From JAHWKI01 sp035513575 (GTDB lineage: Bacteria > Gemmatimonadota > Gemmatimonadetes > Longimicrobiales > RSA9), in the NCBI GenBank assembly GCA_035513575.1, contig DATKBW010000181.1, positions 1-64,000 on the forward strand: a DNA stretch of 64,000 nt. The letters are read 5' to 3'. Under the pieces are notes generated by a model that ran no database searches, had not been told where the DNA came from, and saw only the letters and a program-made list of their open reading frames with translations. Below, one piece after another: positions 1-7,508 of the stretch; the first letter of the stretch is position 1, and each line of letters opens with the position of its first letter. The translations under genes were made by a program, and so were the position numbers.

Positions 1-92
1 CGCGAACGGAACGGAACCTGCCCAGTGCCCCCGTTGGGGTCGGCCTCGAGGGAGGCGACCCGCGCCACCTCGGAGAGAGATCGGAGCCGGAC
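1..92. other. Left-edge stretch, undetermined
   Basis: This stretch precedes the first gene. One forward frame stays open from base 1 and ends in a TGA at 94-96 that would overlap the ATG at 93 in an ATGA, an arrangement common in this genome. The other two forward frames are open as well, so a gene tail cannot be told from GC-rich background. A GGAG at 83-86 serves the next start. Confidence 0.3.
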
Positions 93-887
93 ATGACGAC
101 GCCACCACTCGTGCTCGCGCTGAGCGTGCTCGCGTCGAGCCTGCCACAGGAGCTACCCGCTCCCCGATTCGACGGCGCTCGCCTCGTTCCCGCCTCCCTC
201 CTGGAGCTCAATCCCGACCGGATCCCCACCGCCCCGCTCGCCCTCGACCCGTCCCCCGCGCCCGCGGTGCCGGGCGCCGCGGATGCCCGGGGGCGCGGCC
301 TCACCTGGATGCAGATCGCTCACCGCGTCGGCGGCGCCCTCGTGGGCGGGTGGATCGGCTACGTGGGTGCGCAGGTGGTGCGCAGCGACTGGGACAAGCA
401 GACGAATGGCACCTTCCATTACCAGCGCTACAGCTGGGCGGCCGCGGGCGCGGTGGTCGGCTTCGTCGGCAGCCACGTGATCCGCGGCACACGCTCTCCA
501 CGCACGGCCGGTCCGCGGCTCGAGGTGGAGCCGCGGGACGGGTCGTACCTGTCCATGGAGGAGATCCTCAGCGCTAACGTCGGGTCCGCGTACGACCTGA
601 TCTACAACGCCCGCATGCACTGGCTCATCACGCGCGGGGCCAACAGCGTGGCGGAGATCGCCCATGGCGAGTCCCACGGCGACTTCGTGGTCACCGTGAC
701 GCCCGGGCGCGACAAGATCATCGTCTACATGGACGACGTGCGGATCGGTGGCGTGCAGGACATGCACGAGATCCCCGCGGACCTGCTGACGTCGGCGCGG
801 TTCCTGAACGCACGGGAAGCGACGCTCCGCTTCGGGGGAGGACATGCGCACGGCGTCATCCTGCTGTCGACGGCCGTGAAGCACTGA
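93..887 (+). CDS. Secreted protein with glycine-zipper and TonB-plug-like C-terminus
   Basis: The 264-residue product begins with a hydrophobic stretch that looks like a signal peptide (residues 1-20). Residues about 80-135 hold two Gly/Ala-rich hydrophobic segments separated by a charged linker, like glycine-zipper membrane segments. The last 110 residues resemble the plug domain of TonB-dependent receptors: a 'VYMDDVRIGG' strand matches the usual 'yvDGvp.gg' element, and the end 'RFGGGHAHGVILLSTAV' matches the 'yG..a.gGvi.itT' element that closes a plug. No beta-barrel follows, so this is not a transporter. The ATG has a GGAG 6 nt upstream. Its last 32 nt overlap the convergent lipoprotein gene. 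The role is unknown; plug likeness is an inference from motif pattern only. Confidence 0.7.
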   Translation: MTTPPLVLALSVLASSLPQELPAPRFDGARLVPASLLELNPDRIPTAPLALDPSPAPAVPGAADARGRGLTWMQIAHRVGGALVGGWIGYVGAQVVRSDWDKQTNGTFHYQRYSWAAAGAVVGFVGSHVIRGTRSPRTAGPRLEVEPRDGSYLSMEEILSANVGSAYDLIYNARMHWLITRGANSVAEIAHGESHGDFVVTVTPGRDKIIVYMDDVRIGGVQDMHEIPADLLTSARFLNAREATLRFGGGHAHGVILLSTAVKH

Positions 888-2025
888 GCCCCGCTTCCAG
901 CAGGTCGCCATAGGACCGGATCCGGCCCCGCTCCCACGCGTCGAGCAGGGCCGGAATCGCGTGCAGGACCTGCGTGCTCGCGTGCCCCGGGAGGGCGTCC
1001 GGCATCGGGATCGGGGTCCGGAACACGCTCCGGATGAGAACGCTCTCTTCCTCCGCCGGGAGGCCCTCGAGGTTCCGGACGAACCCGTCGAAGTTGCCGT
1101 CCCCGAAGAGGTAGTACTCCACGTTCGAAACGTAGAAGGCGCTCACCGCCTCGCCGCGGCGCCGGACCACGCTGCCGATCGCCCGCAGCGCGTGCGGTCC
1201 GCCCAGGTCGCCGACCACGGGGACCACCCGCCCCGCCGCCTGCATGTCCCGGATGAACGCGTAGGACCCCTCGTCGGCGAGATAACTGGCCTGGCGCCCG
1301 CTCCGGTCGGTCTCCAGCAGCAGGCCCCGGAGCGTGGGGTAATACGAGCGCGGCGTCCGACCGTGGGTGTTGAAGCGCAGGTCGAGCCCCGCCGCGGCGA
1401 AGCGCCCATGGATCCGCCGGACGGTCTCGCGATCCGAAGCGTCCAGCGGCACCCCGTACGCAGCCGCGCGCCGCAACACCGCCTCCATGACCGCCGCGGG
1501 TTCCGTAGCCGGCTCCGCCCGGTCCACACGGGCCACCAGCGCGGCCGCGGACAGGCTACCCGACGGACCGCCGCAGCGCCGGACCAGCATCAGGCACAGG
1601 TAGTCCAGGCGGGAGGACGATGCCTCGAAGAGGGCCCGGAACCACAAGTGCTGGAGGAGGTTGTCCCTCCGGATGTCCACGATGAACGCCATGGCCGGTC
1701 GGACCGCCGCCATGTAGCTGAAGTTCTGGTCCGGTCCGACCCCGATGTACGCGCCCCCCTCCACCCCACGCGCTTCGAGATCCCCCAGGACGTGGAGGTA
1801 CGAGGATTCGTTGGAGATGAGGTTGTCGGTGTCGAAATAGCGTCCGGGCTCGGAAAGGGCGGCGACCAGGGCGGCGAAGCCGGTGTCCGCGCCGGCGCCC
1901 GCGGCGGGAACGGACGCGGGTCGGGTCCCGGCCTCCGGTGCGCCCCCGCTCCGCAAGGCGCCATCGCAGGCGAGAAGCCCGGCGAGGACGAGGGGGAGGG
2001 GGAACCCGCGCCGCACCGCGCTCAC
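856..2025 (-). CDS. Conserved lipoprotein of unknown function
   Basis: The GTG start at 2025 sits inside a GTGA overlap with the stop of the TerC gene, so the two are translationally coupled. The 389-residue product starts with a charged n-region, a hydrophobic core and a lipobox-like 'LAGLLAC', predicting an envelope lipoprotein. The body contains 'FDTDNLISNESSYLHVL', 'GAYIGVGPDQNFSYMAAVRP' and 'AFIVDIRRDNLLQHL', a pattern of a nucleotide-binding-like beta-alpha fold (glycine-rich turn followed by an acidic strand end). From memory it resembles the LIC_10091-type lipoproteins, whose biochemistry I do not know; treat that as tentative. It overlaps the convergent plug-like gene by 32 nt at its 3' end. 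Confidence 0.75.
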   Translation of the reverse strand: MSAVRRGFPLPLVLAGLLACDGALRSGGAPEAGTRPASVPAAGAGADTGFAALVAALSEPGRYFDTDNLISNESSYLHVLGDLEARGVEGGAYIGVGPDQNFSYMAAVRPAMAFIVDIRRDNLLQHLWFRALFEASSSRLDYLCLMLVRRCGGPSGSLSAAALVARVDRAEPATEPAAVMEAVLRRAAAYGVPLDASDRETVRRIHGRFAAAGLDLRFNTHGRTPRSYYPTLRGLLLETDRSGRQASYLADEGSYAFIRDMQAAGRVVPVVGDLGGPHALRAIGSVVRRRGEAVSAFYVSNVEYYLFGDGNFDGFVRNLEGLPAEEESVLIRSVFRTPIPMPDALPGHASTQVLHAIPALLDAWERGRIRSYGDLLEAGLSASRPSTAG

Positions 2026-2801
2026 GACCCCGGCGCGGGCCGCGTCGCGTCCGGCATGCTGTGGAACTCGCGGAGCTTCACGGGCGCCCCCCGCGTGCGG
2101 ACCTTGTGCGCCCGGATGTTCAATAATTCCACGAAGAGCGAGAACGCCATGGCGAAATAGATGTACCCCTTGGGGATGTGCTCCTCGAAGCCCTCCAGGA
2201 TCAGCGTGACCCCGATCAGGAGCAGGAACGAGAGCGCGAGCATCTTGACGGTGGGGTGTCGCTCGACGAAGCGGCTGATGGGCCCGGCCGCCACCAGCAT
2301 CACCAGCACGGCCACCACCACCGCCGCGATCATCACGCCGACCTCGTCCACCATGCCCACTGCCGTGATGACCGAGTCCAGCGAGAAGACCAGGTCCAGC
2401 AGCAGGATCTGGGTGATCACCGCGGCAAAGGAAGGGTAGGACCGCGTCGCCGGGTCCGTCTCCTCGTCCCCCTCCAGCTTGTGGTGGATCTCGTACGTGC
2501 TCTTCCCCACCAGGAAGAGCCCGCCCCCCAGCAGGATCAGGTCACGCCCCGAGATCTCCTCCCCCACGACCGCGAAGAGCGGCGCGGTGAGGCCGATCAC
2601 CCATGCCAGCGCGAGGAGGAGCAGGATCCGGGTCAGCATGGCCAGCGCGAGACCGACCGTTCGCGCGCGCGCCTGCTGCCCCTCCGGGAGCCGCCCGCTC
2701 AGAATGGAGATGAAGACGATGTTGTCGATTCCAAGGACGATCTCGAGCGACGTGAGGGTCGCGAAAGCGATCCAGATCTCGGGGTTCGTGATCCAGTCCA
2801 T
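2022..2801 (-). CDS. TerC-family integral membrane protein
   Basis: The 259-residue product starts at 'MDWITNPEIW', the normal TerC beginning. The reading frame continues upstream without a stop, but that part is antisense to the transpeptidase gene and is not coding. About seven membrane segments are visible. The acidic membrane motifs typical of the family are present: 'EIVLGIDNIVFISILSG' near the N-terminus and 'DLVFSLDSVITAVGM' in the middle, which are thought to bind a metal ion. TerC/Alx proteins are linked to manganese export, cotranslational metalation of exported proteins and tellurium tolerance. The stop overlaps the GTG of the following lipoprotein. I looked for a yybP-ykoY type leader upstream and did not see one. 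Confidence 0.93.
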   Translation of the reverse strand: MDWITNPEIWIAFATLTSLEIVLGIDNIVFISILSGRLPEGQQARARTVGLALAMLTRILLLLALAWVIGLTAPLFAVVGEEISGRDLILLGGGLFLVGKSTYEIHHKLEGDEETDPATRSYPSFAAVITQILLLDLVFSLDSVITAVGMVDEVGVMIAAVVVAVLVMLVAAGPISRFVERHPTVKMLALSFLLLIGVTLILEGFEEHIPKGYIYFAMAFSLFVELLNIRAHKVRTRGAPVKLREFHSMPDATRPAPGS

Positions 2802-2890
2802 GGGCCCGTTCCACTTCTGGTCGTGGGTTGCCGGATAGTGGCGGCTTCCCGGACATGGGGCAATCGCCCCGGGGGCCGCGTGGGATTTCA

Positions 2891-2922
2891 CGCGCGCCCT
2901 CGCGCGCGCGCACGCGCGCGCG
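2891..2922. repeat. Alternating CG tract between divergent genes
   Basis: A stretch of almost uninterrupted alternating C and G (broken by CCCT and CA) lies in the 192-nt gap between the divergent TerC and L,D-transpeptidase genes. Alternating CG can adopt Z-form under negative supercoiling. It may simply reflect base composition. Confidence 0.5.
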
Positions 2923-2993
2923 GAGCGGTACGGGGGTTGCACTGTAGGGGATCGATCGAGAAATCGAGCCTCGCACCGGCAGGAGCGACAATA

Positions 2994-4700
2994 GTGAAGC
3001 AGCGGATGACGTTCGGGGCCCTGGTGGCGGTGGCGCTGTCCGGGGCGTGCGGCGAAAACGAGAAAGCCACTGCCTACATCCGGTCGGTGTTGGAGGAGGT
3101 CGGTGCCGGAGTGCCGGACAGCACCGCAGGGGGCGACAGCGCCTCCGTCGCATCCGCCGCGGACGCCGGGGGGGCGGCCCAGCCGGTTCTGCAGCTCCCG
3201 AACGGCGACACGCTTCACATCCGGCCCGTGGTCGTCGCGCTGTACCGGGAGCGCCAGTACGAGCCGGCCTGGACTGACGATGACGAGATCCTCCCTCGCG
3301 GGCTGGAAATGCTGAAAGCGCTGGCGGCCGCATCGAGCGAGGGACTGGACCCGGAGCGATACCACTTCTCCACGGCCCGGGACATGGCGCGTCTGCTCGA
3401 GGAGGACGCGGTGGAGGACCGTGAGCTGGAGTACCTGGGCAACCTGGACCTGCTCCTCACGGAAGGCTTCGCGCGCTTCGCGCAGGACCTGGAGATCGGT
3501 ACCATGGACCCGCGGGCGGGCGACCGGGAGTGGCGGATCCCCCGCGAGACGGTGGCGGACCGGAGCCTCATCGAGAGGGTCCTCGCGGGCGAGGACCCGA
3601 AGGCGGTGCTGGCATCGGTGCGGCCGCGGGCGCCGCATTACGACCGGATGGTGAACGTCCTCGCGCGCTACCGGCAGGTGGAGGAGTCCGGCGGATGGGG
3701 CACGGTGCCGGGCGGGGAGACGCTGGAGAACGGGGACCGCGACCCGCGCGTGGCGGCGCTCCGGAGCCGCCTGTCTGCGGGGGATGACCCGGAGGAGACC
3801 CGCCTGGCGAAGCGCGGCGCGGGGGATCCGCAGCTGTTCGACGCGCAGCTCGCGGAAGCCCTGCAGCACTTCCAGCAGCGCCACGGACTGGATCCGGACG
3901 GCGCGCTGGGGGGCAATACGGTCGAGGCGCTGAACGTGCCGCTGGAGGACCGGGTCGCGGCCATCCGCATCAACCTGGACCGGTGGCGGTGGCTGCCGAA
4001 CGAGCTCGGGGAGATGTTCATCCTGGTCAACGTGGCCGGCTTCGAGCTGGAGCTGGTGAAGGAGGACAGCGCCATCGAGTCCATGAACGTGGTGGTCGGC
4101 GCCACGGCGAACCGGACCCCCCTCTTCCAGGACACCCTCGAGTACATGGTGGTCAACCCGTACTGGAACGTGCCCGAGAGCATCGCGCAGGAGGAGATCC
4201 TGCCGATGGCCCAGAGGGATCCGACGTACCTGGCCCGGAACAACTACGAGGTCGTTCGGGATGGCGGCGCGACCCGCATCCGTCAGCGGCCGGGGCGCGC
4301 GAACGCCCTGGGGAACGTGAAGTTCGTCTTCCCGAACTCCATGAACATCTACCTGCACGACACGCCGGCGGACCACCTGTTCAGCCAGACCAGCCGCGCC
4401 TTCAGCCACGGGTGCATCCGGGTGGAGCGGCCCGACGACCTCGCCCGCACGCTCCTCGCCGCCCTCACCGATCGGGACCCGTCCGACTACGACCGGCTCC
4501 GCCGGGCCGAAGGCGAGCAGTGGATCAAGTTCGACCGCCAGATCCCGGTCTACATCGTCTACTTCACCGCGTGGGCGAACCAGGACGGCACGGCCCGCTT
4601 CCACGACGACATCTACCAGCGCGATGAAACGCTGGGGCCGGAGGCGGAGCGGAAGCTCGCCCCCGTCCGGCCTCGCCCCATCGCCATGACCCGCGACTGA
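2994..4700 (+). CDS. L,D-transpeptidase, YcbB/LdtD type
   Basis: The enzyme forms 3-3 cross-links in peptidoglycan or attaches proteins to it, working in the periplasm. The GTG at 2994 was chosen because an AGGAG lies 8 nt upstream; an ATG at 3006 is the alternative. The 568-residue product has a short export signal ending in 'ALSGACG', perhaps a weak lipobox. Next come a helical scaffold like that of YcbB, a peptidoglycan-binding type 1 domain ('LAEALQHFQQRHGLDPDG'), and a YkuD catalytic domain. The catalytic signature 'SHGCIRVERPDD' is complete, with Cys474 as nucleophile and His472 beside it. The length agrees with the LdtD family. It is divergent from TerC and convergent with the VOC gene. 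Confidence 0.95.
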   Translation: MKQRMTFGALVAVALSGACGENEKATAYIRSVLEEVGAGVPDSTAGGDSASVASAADAGGAAQPVLQLPNGDTLHIRPVVVALYRERQYEPAWTDDDEILPRGLEMLKALAAASSEGLDPERYHFSTARDMARLLEEDAVEDRELEYLGNLDLLLTEGFARFAQDLEIGTMDPRAGDREWRIPRETVADRSLIERVLAGEDPKAVLASVRPRAPHYDRMVNVLARYRQVEESGGWGTVPGGETLENGDRDPRVAALRSRLSAGDDPEETRLAKRGAGDPQLFDAQLAEALQHFQQRHGLDPDGALGGNTVEALNVPLEDRVAAIRINLDRWRWLPNELGEMFILVNVAGFELELVKEDSAIESMNVVVGATANRTPLFQDTLEYMVVNPYWNVPESIAQEEILPMAQRDPTYLARNNYEVVRDGGATRIRQRPGRANALGNVKFVFPNSMNIYLHDTPADHLFSQTSRAFSHGCIRVERPDDLARTLLAALTDRDPSDYDRLRRAEGEQWIKFDRQIPVYIVYFTAWANQDGTARFHDDIYQRDETLGPEAERKLAPVRPRPIAMTRD

Positions 4701-4714
4701 CCGCACCCCTTCCA

Positions 4715-4749
4715 GCCCGCCCGGGCGCACGGGCCGGTAGGGGGCGGGC
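4715..4749. terminator. Possible bidirectional terminator hairpin
   Basis: GCCCGCCC (4715-4722) and GGGCGGGC (4742-4749) form an 8-bp perfect stem with a 19-nt G-rich loop between two convergent stops. No T-run follows on either strand, so intrinsic termination is uncertain. Confidence 0.35.
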
Positions 4750-4769
4750 CAGTCTGAACCCGACCGGCC

Positions 4770-5177
4770 TCACACCGCCTTCGGAATCTCCGCCAGCAGC
4801 GCGAGCGGATTCTCCCACGGGTCCCGGAAGAAGGCCAGCCACAGCTCGTGGCGCCCCAGATCCGCCACCATCCCCGGTCCCTCGACGAACTCCACACCCC
4901 GTTGCGACAGCTCACGATGCGCCGCGCCCATGTCCTCCACCCGGAAGTAGAGCACCGAGCCGGGGTGGTCGTCCGCCTCCCCTTCCGGCCGGCCCAGCAG
5001 CAGCCGGATCCCGCCGCAATCGAAGAACGCCATTCCCGGCCCGGTCCCGGAACCAGGAGTGGGCGCGGTGAACAGGAAGGGCAGCCCCAGACGGTCCCGG
5101 TAGTACGCGATGGCGGCCGGGACATCGTGGACGCGCAACGCGATCTGTGCGATGGGTCCGAGCGCGAGGGATTCCAT
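4770..5177 (-). CDS. VOC/glyoxalase-superfamily protein
   Basis: The start is taken at 'MESLALGPIAQIALRVHDV'. The frame extends 75 nt upstream, but that would run across the operator palindrome and lacks family similarity. The 135-residue product has two beta-alpha-beta-beta-beta modules: 'ALRVHDVPAAIAYYRDRLG' opens the first and 'GSVLYFRVEDMGAAHREL' the second. Metal-ligand positions typical of glyoxalase I or dioxygenases can be proposed (His17-like position, Glu near the C-terminus) but I cannot assign the chemistry. The C-terminal 'FRDPWENPLALLAE' is the usual closing strand. It is transcribed divergently from a MarR regulator that probably controls it in response to a small, perhaps electrophilic, compound. 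Confidence 0.9.
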   Translation of the reverse strand: MESLALGPIAQIALRVHDVPAAIAYYRDRLGLPFLFTAPTPGSGTGPGMAFFDCGGIRLLLGRPEGEADDHPGSVLYFRVEDMGAAHRELSQRGVEFVEGPGMVADLGRHELWLAFFRDPWENPLALLAEIPKAV

Positions 5178-5207
5178 GGACGCACCTGGCGAGAGAGCGG
5201 CGGTATA

Positions 5208-5222
5208 TTTAGCTTGGCTAAA
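5208..5222. promoter_or_regulatory. Probable MarR operator
   Basis: A perfect inverted repeat TTTAGC-TTG-GCTAAA lies in an AT-rich island (5205-5229) in the otherwise GC-rich 74-nt gap between the VOC and MarR genes. Size and form (6-3-6 arms) fit a MarR-dimer site. Its position 30 nt from each start suggests control of both genes, including autoregulation. Confidence 0.8.
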
Positions 5223-5251
5223 CAAATTACTTCGGGGGACCGGGGGCGTCA

Positions 5252-5683
5252 ATGGCCGGGAGCGGCGCGCGCGAGCTGGCGGAGCGGGTCCACGCGGTGG
5301 CGATCCACCTGCTGAGGCGGGTGCGGGGTGTGGATGCGGAATCGGGGTTGAGCGCGGCGCGGCTCAGCGCGCTGTCCGTGCTGGTGTTCGGCGGCCCCCG
5401 AACGATCACGGAGCTGGCGGAATCCGAGCAGGTGACGGCGGCGACGATGAGCCGGCTGGTGAGCGGACTGGCGGGGTCGGGGCTGGTGTCGCGGGACGGT
5501 GACGCGCGGGATCGCCGGCGAGTGCGAGTGGTTGCGACGGCGGCGGGCCGGGCAGCGCTGGAGGCGGCACGTGGCCGGCGTGTGGATCGCGTGGTGGCGC
5601 TGCTGTCGGGCCTCGGTCCGGTGGAGCGGCGATCGGTGCGGGAGGCGGTGGCGATCCTGGAGGACGCCCTGGGCGGGAGCTGA
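5252..5683 (+). CDS. MarR-family transcriptional regulator
   Basis: The 143-residue protein has the MarR plan: an N-terminal dimerisation helix, then a winged helix-turn-helix. 'TITELAESEQVTAATMSRLV' is the helix-turn-helix with the recognition helix, and 'GLVSRDGDARDRRRVRVV' is the wing, with the conserved D-x-R-D-x-R pattern. The C-terminal helices complete the dimer interface. The ATG follows a G-rich GGGGG at about 8 nt. It is divergent from the VOC gene across a palindromic site, so it probably represses both until a ligand binds. The ligand is unknown. Confidence 0.93.
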   Translation: MAGSGARELAERVHAVAIHLLRRVRGVDAESGLSAARLSALSVLVFGGPRTITELAESEQVTAATMSRLVSGLAGSGLVSRDGDARDRRRVRVVATAAGRAALEAARGRRVDRVVALLSGLGPVERRSVREAVAILEDALGGS

Positions 5684-5717
5684 GGCGAGGCCGCGGGCGG
5701 GCGCCCGGGGCCTCGCC
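5684..5717. terminator. Bidirectional terminator hairpin
   Basis: GGCGAGGCC (5684-5692) and GGCCTCGCC (5709-5717) pair perfectly, and the 16-nt loop can pair further. The hairpin begins at the base after the MarR stop and lies in the 53-nt convergent gap, which suits a two-way terminator even though T-runs are missing. Confidence 0.6.
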
Positions 5718-5736
5718 CGTGTGGTGACAGCGCCGG

Positions 5737-6822
5737 TCAGAAGCCGACGAACGGGGTCGAGGTCAGGGCGAAGTAGCCGTAGAGGACCATGGTGAGGACC
5801 AGGGTCTCGAGCTGGCTCGTTTGCTCCGCATTGAAGGATCCGCCGCCCGGCCTGGTGAAATCCATCACCTGGTTCGCGAGGCTGATGAGGGCGATGGTGA
5901 CGCCGCGAGAGGTGAGGGAGCCGGTGGCGGTGCCGTCGGGCGCGAAGGCGAGGTCGAGGATGGTGGCGGCGTCGTCCCTGGTGAGGGAGACGACGAGGCT
6001 CTCGTCGTACGTCCCGGCGGCCTGGTCCCAGGATCCATCGAGGTTCCAGCGGTAGACGCCTTCGGGGCCAGTGAAGGACAGGTGGATGGAGGAGGTTTCG
6101 TCACCGGTGGCCGAGCTTCCGCTGGCGTCGACCTGGTGGTCGACGTCGACCTGGCTGGTGCCGTCGCTGAAGAAGCCGACCATTTCGCCGTGCTCGGACC
6201 AGTCGACACCATCGTCGGAGCCGGAGACGCCGTAGACGAAGTCTGCGAGGGTGACGGTGCCGCCGGCGGTCCGAACGATCAGGACGCCGAGCCGCTCCAT
6301 GGTCGCGGTATCCTGGTCCGTGATATCGATGTAGCCCAGTTCGGGGAGGACGTACTCGCCGAAGGAGTCGGTGGCGTACCAGGCGACGCGAACGCCGTCG
6401 GCGGGGGCGCCGGTGCGGGTCTCATCGAGGACCCAGCTGTCCGAGTCGAAGTCGCGGACGAACGTGCGGCCCAGCATGTCCGCCGGGATCTCGACCCTGG
6501 TGGCGAGCGCGATCGCGCGGAGATCGAAGCTGGCGAGAGCGCCGGGGAGGCTCTCGAGGGGGGCGGCACGGGTGTGCGTGATGCGGGACTGCCGATCGGT
6601 CCCGAACGCGCCGCCGAGCATCGACGACACGAAGTCGTTCAGGACCCAGGTGGCATCCAGGCTCGCGTCGGCCGGTACGACGGCCGCCTCGATGGCCCGT
6701 GCGATGCCGGCCGCATCGAAGTCCTTGAGGACGTCCTCGGGGTCGGTTCCGCTGTCGCAGGCGGTGGCCATGAGGCCGGCCAGCGCGAGGGGTAGGAACC
6801 GCATCATCCGCGCACGCTTCAT
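5737..6822 (-). CDS. Lipoprotein of unknown function
   Basis: The start is taken at 'MKRARMMRFLPLALAGLMAT', a charged and hydrophobic leader that ends in a lipobox-like 'LMATAC'. Upstream sequence in frame reads as GC-rich noise. The 361-residue product has no motif I recognise. The region after the lipid anchor carries 'DPEDVLKDFDAAGIARAIEA', then beta-rich stretches with many Thr, Ser, Gly and Asp, including 'HLSFTGPEGVYRWNLDGSWD' and 'YDESLVVSLTRDDAATILDL', which suggest a secreted beta-sandwich or lipocalin-like fold. The C-terminal 45 residues are hydrophobic ('MVLYGYFALTSTPFVGF'). It is separated from the upstream cytochrome gene by 122 nt and may have its own promoter. Confidence 0.7.
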   Translation of the reverse strand: MKRARMMRFLPLALAGLMATACDSGTDPEDVLKDFDAAGIARAIEAAVVPADASLDATWVLNDFVSSMLGGAFGTDRQSRITHTRAAPLESLPGALASFDLRAIALATRVEIPADMLGRTFVRDFDSDSWVLDETRTGAPADGVRVAWYATDSFGEYVLPELGYIDITDQDTATMERLGVLIVRTAGGTVTLADFVYGVSGSDDGVDWSEHGEMVGFFSDGTSQVDVDHQVDASGSSATGDETSSIHLSFTGPEGVYRWNLDGSWDQAAGTYDESLVVSLTRDDAATILDLAFAPDGTATGSLTSRGVTIALISLANQVMDFTRPGGGSFNAEQTSQLETLVLTMVLYGYFALTSTPFVGF

Positions 6823-6944
6823 TGGCACACCACTGCTACAGGGTCGTCGTACGGAGCGAAGGCCGGGGAACCGGCCGCCGGTGGGACGTGCATCGCTTCC
6901 CAGGAGCGGAATGGTAGCGGGGGCCGCTCCCGGGAGCAAGGATT

Positions 6945-7508
6945 TCACCCGCCGCCGGGACCCCCGCTTCCGCCGGTCCCGTGACCGTGGCCGTGCCCGC
7001 CGCGGCGGTGTCCGCCCTGGGCGGGCTGGCGGTGGCCCTGGCCGCCGTGGTGGTGCTCGATGCGCATGGGGCATCTCATGCCGGCCGGGGGGCGTGATGC
7101 GGCGGCGAGGACGTCGTCACCCAGCGCGCCGGCGTCCGCAGCCGCGAGGAAATCGAGGACGTCCACGAGCTCGGGCCCGGAGAGATCCACCTCGGGCATG
7201 ACCCAGCCGCCCCACTCCCGGACGAGTGCGGCCGCGGAGGAGTCGGCGCGTGCGTGGCTCGCGGGGTCGTCCACCCAGCGCATCAACCATTCGCCGGAGC
7301 GGCGGGCGGTTACGCCGGCGAGGTCCGGTCCCACGGTCGGGCCGCCTCCGAGGGTGTGGCAGGCGGCACAATGGCGGGCGAACACGGTCGCCCCGGGGTG
7401 CGCGGGGACCATCCCGGTGTCGGGCTGGACGGCCGGCGTGGGGGGTGCGGCCGCGAAGGCCACGGCGGCGGCGAACGCGGCGACGCCGACTCGACCGAGA
7501 TTCAACAT
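6945..7508 (-). CDS. Secreted c-type cytochrome with His-rich tail
   Basis: The 187-residue product has a signal peptide (residues 1-28), a single haem-binding CAACH site (Cys47, Cys50, His51) and a probable axial Met104 in 'GGWVMPEVD', the plan of a class I monohaem cytochrome c. The last 40 residues are rich in His and Gly, including 'GGHRRGGHGHGHGTGG', and could bind metal ions. The ATG overlaps the stop of the oxidoreductase beta subunit by 7 nt (ATGTTGA), so it is translated as the last gene of that operon although it acts outside the membrane while the oxidoreductase is cytoplasmic. It may belong to the electron chain that uses the reduced carriers, but that is inference. Confidence 0.88.
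   Translation of the reverse strand: MLNLGRVGVAAFAAAVAFAAAPPTPAVQPDTGMVPAHPGATVFARHCAACHTLGGGPTVGPDLAGVTARRSGEWLMRWVDDPASHARADSSAAALVREWGGWVMPEVDLSGPELVDVLDFLAAADAGALGDDVLAAASRPPAGMRCPMRIEHHHGGQGHRQPAQGGHRRGGHGHGHGTGGSGGPGGG

Noticed and set aside
2802..2900. A yybP-ykoY manganese riboswitch before TerC
   Set aside because: None of the conserved junction sequences could be found; only a small GC-rich hairpin is present.
2802..4730. An open frame on the minus strand that extends the TerC gene upstream by 643 codons
   Set aside because: It is antisense to the clear L,D-transpeptidase gene and has the Arg/Pro/His-rich composition of GC-rich noise; the TerC family starts at base 2801.
5178..5252. 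An upstream start for the VOC protein
   Set aside because: The extra 25 residues would be encoded across the MarR operator and have no family similarity.
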